NCBI RefSeq assembly: GCF_032854445.1
Contig: NC_088300.1
Coordinates: 35,505,608-35,569,607 of the forward strand
Direction of reading: 5' to 3'
Source: Liolophura sinensis
Taxonomy: Eukaryota > Mollusca > Polyplacophora > Chitonida > Chitonidae
Length of the DNA stretch: 64,000 nt
Shown: piece by piece, positions 57,500 to 64,000 of the stretch
Layout: each line of letters starts with the position of its first letter
How positions within the stretch are numbered: position 1 is the first letter of the stretch
Program-made: the position numbers and the translations under genes
Notes under the pieces: model-generated
Databases searched by the model: none
The model's input: only the letters and a program-made list of their open reading frames with translations
What the model was told of the DNA's origin: nothing

Positions 57500-58656
57500 G
57501 TAAGGCAAAAACCATTAATACTGAATGTAGGTAGATATGAAGTAATCAGTTGTTTGTTATGGGAGAACACCAGAATAGCATTGTCCTATAACTTGCACAA
57601 GTGGCTAGGAAAATGATTCCTTTGAGACAATAACTTGTCCATGTATTTCTGTAGAAAACACATGAAAGTCAGACCTCAGTTCCACACACTCAAGCCTGTA
57701 GGTAATTACCATTGTCACCAAGGTGTTGGCATCGTTCATTCACTGCATGATATTATGTAGCCAGGGTTGCTTAATTCTGATAAATCTTATCCTGACTTTA
57801 CCTTGAGTGTTGGAACACTTGAGTCTTCGTACTCAGGCAGTTTGGTAAAGAGCTACTACAGCATGAAGACATGTATATCTTAAAAGCAGGCTTACATGAT
57901 AAAGATCGAGGTAGTCTTAACTGCTTTCCTAAAATGTAACAAAATGGCAGTGAGAACAGCGGTCTCTAGTCTTGGAGGATAGTACGGAAACAAAAGGTTT
58001 CTGTGATTTCCGTTACTGCTTTCCTAAAATGTAACAGAATGGCAGTGAGAACAGTTGTCGTTAGTCTCGGAGGATAGTACGGAAACAGAAGTTTTCTGTA
58101 ATTCCAGTTTTGCCTGTTGTGATGTCTTGCAGTGTTATTCGTCAAAAATCTATTTGAATCGTGACGTTAGTTCTGTTCCCAAGGGTTTTCTTCAAATTGT
58201 TTAGAACTGAAATAGCACTTTTGTTACGTCGACGTGACAGCATAATATTAGTCTCCAGTCACTAAGATTGTGATCAGCTGTATCAAATGCAAAAAAAAAA
58301 AATTTTTTTTCTTCAGTTTTCTTCATGCAGCTTGTACCAAAGTGTAATACTTTTTAATTTTCCTGTTTGGATTTTTTTTGTCAAGCAGGAGTTTTTTTTT
58401 TCTCCCCTTGTACAACTGTATCCAAAACATACCTGTAAATTGTTGTCTGACATCATAGACTTAGAGAAGAGAATCTTCAAAATTAATGTACCTGTAGCTT
58501 GGTTCCAAAGGCAGGGAAGAGTTCCTCTGTAAATATATTGTGGTGAACAGAACCAATCAAGAAACCTGGATAGAATGATCTTCCTCCAATTAAATTCCAG
58601 TGGAATTATTTGAACTAGTTCAACTTTTTCTGTAATGTAGAATTTATTGTTTTCAG
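57500..58656. other. Intron with 95-base direct repeat
   Basis: 1,157 bases. Apart from the repeat at 57921-58110 and A/T homopolymers near 58290-58400 I see nothing. Confidence 0.55.
57921..58110 (+). repeat. 95-base direct repeat, two copies
   Basis: CTGCTTTCCTAAAATGTAAC starts at 57921 and 58016. The following AATGGCAGTGAGAACAG and GGAGGATAGTACGGAAACA blocks match. A diverged third relative lies near 50828-50935. Confidence 0.85.
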
Positions 58657-58773
58657 GTGTGTGCGATTTTGATCTTCGCTGTCAGCATGGAGGCCAGTGT
58701 GTGACAAACAGCTTTGGGAGCCCCTACTGCTTGTGTCGTCATGGATTTGGGGGTGTTGTCTGTGAGAGACCAA
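58657..58773 (+). CDS. EGF-like domain exon
   Basis: 117 bases, phase 1-1, acceptor TTGTTTTCAG and donor GTGAGT. VCDFDLRCQHGGQC then CLCRHGFGGVVC: a full six-cysteine EGF. The reading frame is open only over the exon, so no long ORF marks it. Confidence 0.86.
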
Positions 58774-60773
58774 GTGAGTCTGGACACAATATGTGAAACT
58801 GTGGCTTGGTTTGTCAAAGCTGACTCCAAATTTGTGACAACGAATATCATTGAAATCAAACAAGTCATCCGAGTAACTTTTTAGGAGTATTACTTTTCTG
58901 TTACTGTTAAAAGATTTTAGTCTGCTAATGCCCTAGCTAGTCTTAGTGTCATTTGAGTAAAGTATTATTAAATATATTACCACAGTAACTAATTAATGGT
59001 ATATTAAAATCAGGCCCTCAGTAAAAAGTGGGTAACAAGCTGTTGTTTTTGAAGTTTGGCTGCTCGGCCAGTAGGTAGGTTTTTTTTTTTAGCTTGAAGA
59101 ATTCCAGACAACACCTTCATTTTTATTCATGAATTCAAACGAGGAAAGAACATGTATAAAGCAATAATTGTTACAAAACTGTTACATTCTGAAACTGTCT
59201 CAGAGCGTATTTCTGTGAAACAGGCAAGTTGACGACAGCTTCTCCAACTGCCAGCTACACTACATTGAATGCAGTTTTGTGTTGTCTGTTCACAGCCCAT
59301 AAATAAATCTAACAAATCATCACACAAGTGTATTTCAGCAATAAAGACCCAACTGACAAGTACCTATCATTAAGTTCCTGTAAAATGCTGGGGAAGTTTT
59401 CCAGCCGTCAACAAAGTCGTCTTCATCCTATTTCAGAAGGGTTCTATTTTCCCGCCATTTCATTTCGGAAACTGTCAGTTACACACTTTACCTTACTTGG
59501 GGCAAAGTTTCCGAAATTAATACATTTTTAAACCACGTTCTCGCGTTGTTATGACAGGGTTTTACCACGTCTGTACATCATTAAATTTACATTCCACCTC
59601 TAAAGATAGGCGAGAACTCTCCGGACATACCTGATTTCATAAAATGGCAATCATAAACTCAGTGTGCACGGGTTGAACATTGTGTTTGCATATGTAGAAT
59701 TGGATGCCCATTAACCAACTTCATATTGCAACAGTTTTAAACATTGAGTTAATGCCAGGCTAATTCCACTCCTACACATTTTCTGGGATCTCACAGTCAA
59801 GTGCCTTACAGGTAACTGACAACTTACAGAATTCAACAGTGACTTGTTAGATGAACTTATTTTCATTGACTTGCCCCATGGGGGAAAAAAGGAGTCAACA
59901 CGAATATAAAACCTCCCGTCAAATTTAGAGTCGCAGGTTCAAGTTGCTCATACAATTCACAGGCCTAGTGGAGAGCCTGTGCATTTTTTTTGGAACTTAA
60001 GTTTGACCTTGTTACTAAGCCATTTCAGTAAAGCCATTGTAAAGTCATGTACAGGTAGGTGTGTTAAAGAGATGCGCACAACACTTACATTTAATCTATT
60101 TACCACAGGTAAAATTCAAAACAAATATGAAAAACAATAGGTGATCGGATCCCTACAAAAACATGCTGAAACTTCAGAGGTTAAGGCTTGCCCAGAGCTG
60201 GGCGACGGTGCGATTTGCATATCAATACAGTTCTGCTGTTTATAATTGAATACACTAGACTGACCCCTTCTCCTACACAAAGAATGCTACTGGTAGATCA
60301 TTCAGAGCCTGGGTGGTGAAGACATACATATGTACTGATGCGACAAATTTAGTGGGGGAAAATGGATTTTCTTATGAGAGGAAACACGTAATGCTGAGTC
60401 TGATTTCTGTAAGTTGAAACAGTACATTGTCTCGTGTTTAACATTGCTGTGGTTCAACCTACATAAAGGACACACACAAAAAAAATTCTAAGACACCTCC
60501 CCTGCCCCACCCTTCCCAAAGTTTGATTCATCCTGATTTTAATGGGTAGGTCAAGGTACCTGCAACAGAAAATTTTTTAATAATCCCCCCAGGTGTAATG
60601 TAGTGTTAGAGAAGTGGGAATTCATAGGGATTGAAGCAAATTTTGCAACGTTATTTTGTGATTTAATTCATGAGAGGTTATGCTTATATTAGACACAGTC
60701 TCGAAGCACTCCTTTGTACATGTGTTCTGTGAGCAATTTTCTGAAGTATTTAAAATTTTTTTGTTTGGCACAG
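58774..60773. other. 2-kb intron of different texture
   Basis: No SINE or minisatellite seen. The middle part is less A+T-rich than other introns. A minus-strand AATAAA lies at about 59121-59127 next to a T run, and CTTAC motifs that would be minus-strand donors occur further right. No coding call is justified. Confidence 0.45.
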
Positions 60774-60932
60774 TCCTGAAGCTTGGTGTGTGTCCGGTGA
60801 ACATCACCAAACTAAATCTGGAGCTAGGACAGCGCTGTGCCCATGAGTGTACCTCAGACTGGCAGTGCCCCGGGGTTCAGAAGTGCTGTATGGATGGATG
60901 TATGGGGAGGTGTACTGACCCCACCATGACTG
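60774..60932 (+). CDS. WAP domain exon, eight cysteines
   Basis: 159 bases, phase 1-1, acceptor TTTGGCACAG and donor GTAAGG. Full set: VCPVN, RCAHEC, DWQC, KCC, GCMGRC. Confidence 0.88.
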
Positions 60933-61368
60933 GTAAGGTCATTCAAAGCAGCAAGGGCTACTGCAAAAGGGTATTTGTTTTCCAAGAAAGATTTACTTTT
61001 GTTGGCGTAATACATCTTCCAGATCTTCTTAGGCCACTGTCCTTTTAGAAATTTAAATACTAGCAGTTCAAATCCAGATCTGGCTGGTTGCTGTTAAAGA
61101 CGCACATTTTGTTGTCATCTTATGGTATGACATTGTTCATCTGTCCATCCATCCATCTGTAATCTTCTAGGTCGCTGCTGTATCTTTAGTTCCGCGTCAG
61201 GTAGAGTCCACTTTATGTCTCTGCCATCAGGCCAGTGGAAAATGAGCCCTGTTCCTTTGAAATTTATATAGTCATGCCCCTTTTTGTGTTATATTTGTTT
61301 TTCATGTCAGCATTGTGTTGGAAGAATTGCTTCATTTAATAACACTTAAAAACGAAGACAGGTCTTGT

Positions 61369-61920
61369 GCATTTTGATCATACTGTGCCTTGACAGGCAT
61401 ATCCAAAGCTCACTGTACCTGGTGAAGGTCAGTAGTTAGTGACTGGTTCCTTCCACCCATAACCTTGCCTGCTTCTGTAGAAGTGAATAAAGCATTTTGA
61501 TCATACTGTGCCCTGACAGGCATATCCAAAGCTCATGTACTGTACCTGGTGAAGGTCAGTAGTTAGTGACTGGTTTCTTCCACCCATAACCTTGTCTGCT
61601 TCTGTAGAAGTGAATAAAGCATTTTGATCATACTGTGCCCTGACAGGCATATCCAAAGCTCATGTACTGTACCTGGTGAAGGTCAGTAGTTAGTGACTGG
61701 TTTCTTCCACCCATAACCTTGTCCGCTTATGTAGAAGTGAATAAAGCATTTTGATCATACTGTGCCCTGACAGGCATATCCAAAGCTCATGTACTGTACC
61801 TGGTGAAAGTCAGTAGTTAGTGACTGGTTTCTTCCACCCATAACCTTGTCTGCTTCTGTAGAAGTGAATAAAGTATTTTGATCATACTGTGCCTTAAAAG
61901 GCATATCCAAAGCTCACATC
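61369..61920 (+). repeat. 123-127-base minisatellite, about 4.4 copies
   Basis: GCATTTTGATCATACTGTGC recurs at 61369, 61492, 61619, 61746 and (as GTATTTTG) 61873. Confidence 0.92.
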
Positions 61921-61974
61921 CTTCACCTCGTCAGTGAATGTTGTATGTTCATCAATGTTAAACACTAAACAGAT

Positions 61975-62280
61975 AGATCCAATAAGGGTGGTAGATCCAG
62001 TGTCAATCCTGTGCCGGGTCGCACCCAAGACCTTAAAAGAGGAAGCTTCCTGACTTGGCGTTCATCATTAAGGGGATATTGCAACGGTTGTCTTGTATCA
62101 GTATAATGGCTCTGGTAGGGAGGCTTACTTATAAGCCGTCTCATTGAAGCAGCACTAGATAAAAGAGCAGTTGAAATCCATCCTGCAACAAGGAGGCACA
62201 TTACATACAGTCTGAGGACTCCTTCATCGTCATGTAACAGAAAAATTGTTAAGTACGATGTTAAACCCTAAGCACTCACT
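61975..62280 (+). mobile_element. SINE-1 copy lacking the A box
   Basis: Starts near the B box (GGTAGATCCAGTGTCAATCC), then AGAGGAAGCTTCCTGACTTG, the conserved middle and ACGATGTTAAACCCTAAGCA. The first half of the tRNA-like head is absent. Confidence 0.75.
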
Positions 62281-62428
62281 GCACAAAACAGATAAATTAA
62301 ATAAAAATTTTTTTAGCGCAATTTTACTTAAATAAAATAAGCTGACGGAATTCTGAATGGGATAAAAGTTTGACAAACATTTGCTTTTCTGTGTATAGTT
62401 TTTTTTTTGTTGAATTTTTTTTTATAAG

Positions 62429-62839
62429 ATTTGTCCCCCTGTAATCAAGAGAGAGCTGTGAAGCAGCAGTCATTGGATGTAATCAACAATCTAGCCACAA
62501 AACCAGGAGCTACAGTTGGAGATCTTTTAATCAATTCTGCGAACAACACCCATGTGTGGTCCCTTATTGCCAGCCTAGCAGGGCATTGGATGATTGAACT
62601 TTACTACAGTGAGGTCACACTTATCCCGTTTGCCCAACTTAAGACCATGATACAGACCAACTTAAGTATCCCATACATCAGCTGCCAAGCCGATGGTCGG
62701 TACGAGACACGTCAGTGTGTGGGCACAAATGACCAGCGCAATACCACCAGTTGCTTCTGCGTCAACCAGCTGGGATGGGAATTGATCTCCTCTCGTGTTT
62801 TCTCAGAGAATGGTGACCTAAACATCAACTGTTCTTCAG
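62429..62839 (+). CDS. Thyroglobulin type-1 domain exon (last visible exon)
   Basis: 411 bases, phase 1-1, acceptor TTTATAAG and donor GTATGT. Six cysteines: SPCNQE, SCQADGRYETRQC, SCFCVNQLG and NC, with the long C1-C2 segment. The exon ends in phase 1, so at least one more exon must lie beyond the window. Confidence 0.87.
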
Positions 62840-64000
62840 GTATGTAAACAGAAGTGTCACAATCTGTGTTTGTGCGTGTGAGAGATAGGGAGGGAGGGAG
62901 AGAGAGAGAGAGAGAGAGAGAGAATGGTAGAGGACCCAACATCAACTGTTCTTGAGATGTGTAAACAGAAATGTGTGTGAGAGAGTGAGAAAGTGATGAA
63001 GACCTCAGTATGAACTTTTCTTCAGTCATGGGAAGAGCGTGTCACAGTCGGTTTCCAGTCTAATTGTGAACAGAAATGTCACAGCCTGTGTGTGTGTGTC
63101 TTAGAGAGTGATGGAGACCTCAGCATGAACTTTTGTTCAGGTGTGTAAGCAGAATGTCACAATCTGTGTTTGGGTGTCTTAGAGACCTCAACATGAATTT
63201 TTGTTCGGGTGTGTAAGCAGAAATGTCACAATCTGTGTTTGGGTGTCTTAGAGACCTCAACATGAATTTTTGTTCAGGTGTGTAAGCAGAAATGTCACAA
63301 TCTGTGTTTGTGTGTCTTAGAGACCTCAACATGAACTTTTGTTCAGGTGTGTAAGCAGAAATGTCTCAGTCTGTGTGTGTGTGTTGTAAAGAGTGATAGA
63401 GACCTCAACATGAACTTTTGTTCAGGTGTGTAAGCAGAAATGTCTCAGTCTGAGTTTGTGTGTCTTAGAGACCTCAACATGAACTTTTGTTCAGGTGTGT
63501 AAGCAGAAATGTCTCAGTCTGTGTGTGTGTGTTGTAAAGAGTGATAGAGACCTCAACATGAACTTTTGTTCAGGTGTGTAAGCAGAAATGTCTCAGTCTG
63601 AGTTTGTGTGTCTTAGAGACCTCAACATGAACTTTTGTTCAGGTGTGTAAGCAGAAATGTCTCAGTCTGTGTGTGTGTGTTGTAAAGAGTGATAGAGACC
63701 TCAACATGAACTTTTGTTCAGGTGTGTAAGCAGAAATGTCACAATCTGTGTTTGTGTGTCTTAGAGACCTCAACATGAACTTTTGTTCAGGTGTGTAAGC
63801 AGAAATGTCTCAGTCTGTGTGTGTGTGTTGTAAAGAGTGATAGAGACCTCAACATGAACTTTTGTTCAGGTGTGTAAGCAGAAATGTCTCAATCTGTGTG
63901 TGTGTGTTGTAAAGAGTGATAGAGACCTCAACATGAACTTTTGTTCAGGTGTGTAAGCAGAAATGTCTCAGTCTGAGTTTGTGTGTCTTAGAGACCTCAA
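62840..64000 (+). repeat. 69/79-base minisatellite derived from the exon-intron junction
   Basis: A GA-rich stretch (62886-62924) is followed by diverged copies and then, from 63184, regular copies of 69 bases (ending TGTGTGTCTTAGA) and 79 bases (ending GTAAAGAGTGATAGA), often alternating. Each starts GACCTCAACATGAAC and contains TTGTTCAGGTGTGTAAGCAG. The array runs off the window. Confidence 0.93.

Larger units (their letters stand above)
60933..62428. other. Intron with 127-base array and SINE-1
   Basis: Holds the repeat at 61369-61920 and a SINE-1 at 61975-62280; otherwise nothing recognised. Confidence 0.65.

Noticed and set aside
62886-62924. GA-rich microsatellite as regulatory site
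   Set aside because: Simple repeat at the start of a larger array; no other support.

Overview
The window is animal nuclear DNA. Coding sequence lies in short exons with consensus acceptors (polypyrimidine-AG) and GT donors, the introns are A+T-rich, and tRNA-derived SINEs and minisatellites are common. The two SINE families (one ending in a poly(ATAA)-like tail, one with a conserved middle ending in GTTAAACCCCAAGCAC) resemble those I remember from molluscs and brachiopods, so a marine lophotrochozoan is my best guess. That is an inference from memory, not a search result.

Everything coding that I can support is on the + strand and reads as part of ONE very large gene that runs off both ends of the window. 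I see no start exon, signal peptide, final stop codon or 3' UTR. I find 65 exons (about 13.3 kb of coding sequence, roughly 4,450 residues). They encode four kinds of extracellular disulfide-rich domain: EGF-like, WAP (four-disulfide core), thyroglobulin type-1 (Tg1), and a small cysteine module that I do not recognise (called the C6 module here). Nearly all exon junctions are phase 1. The only phase-0 junction is inside the C6 module. The basic order is EGF - C6 - EGF - WAP - Tg1.

Layout: 1-4265 holds EGF, WAP, Tg1, WAP, EGF. 4266-12306 holds two copies (u1, u2) of a five-exon unit: double EGF, C6, EGF, six-cysteine WAP, Tg1. The unit is exactly 365 codons and adds in frame. 12876-15587 holds a diverged EGF, C6, EGF. 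15779-15978 is a 200-base run of N. 15979-43385 restarts as a copy of the sequence from about 1267 on: Tg1 with a one-base frameshift, WAP, EGF, then six units (u3-u8). 43953-46645 repeats the 12876-15587 set. 46646-62839 is single-copy and holds older, diverged versions of the same cycle. From about 62.9 kb to the end is a minisatellite.

The two sides of the N gap are colinear with each other but differ in unit number (two against six). The simplest reading is that both alleles of one locus were kept end to end by the assembler, with real copy-number variation between them. A true segmental duplication is the alternative. WAP and Tg1 families both include protease inhibitors (MEROPS families I17 and I31), so the protein may be a secreted or matrix poly-inhibitor, but no function is proven by the sequence.
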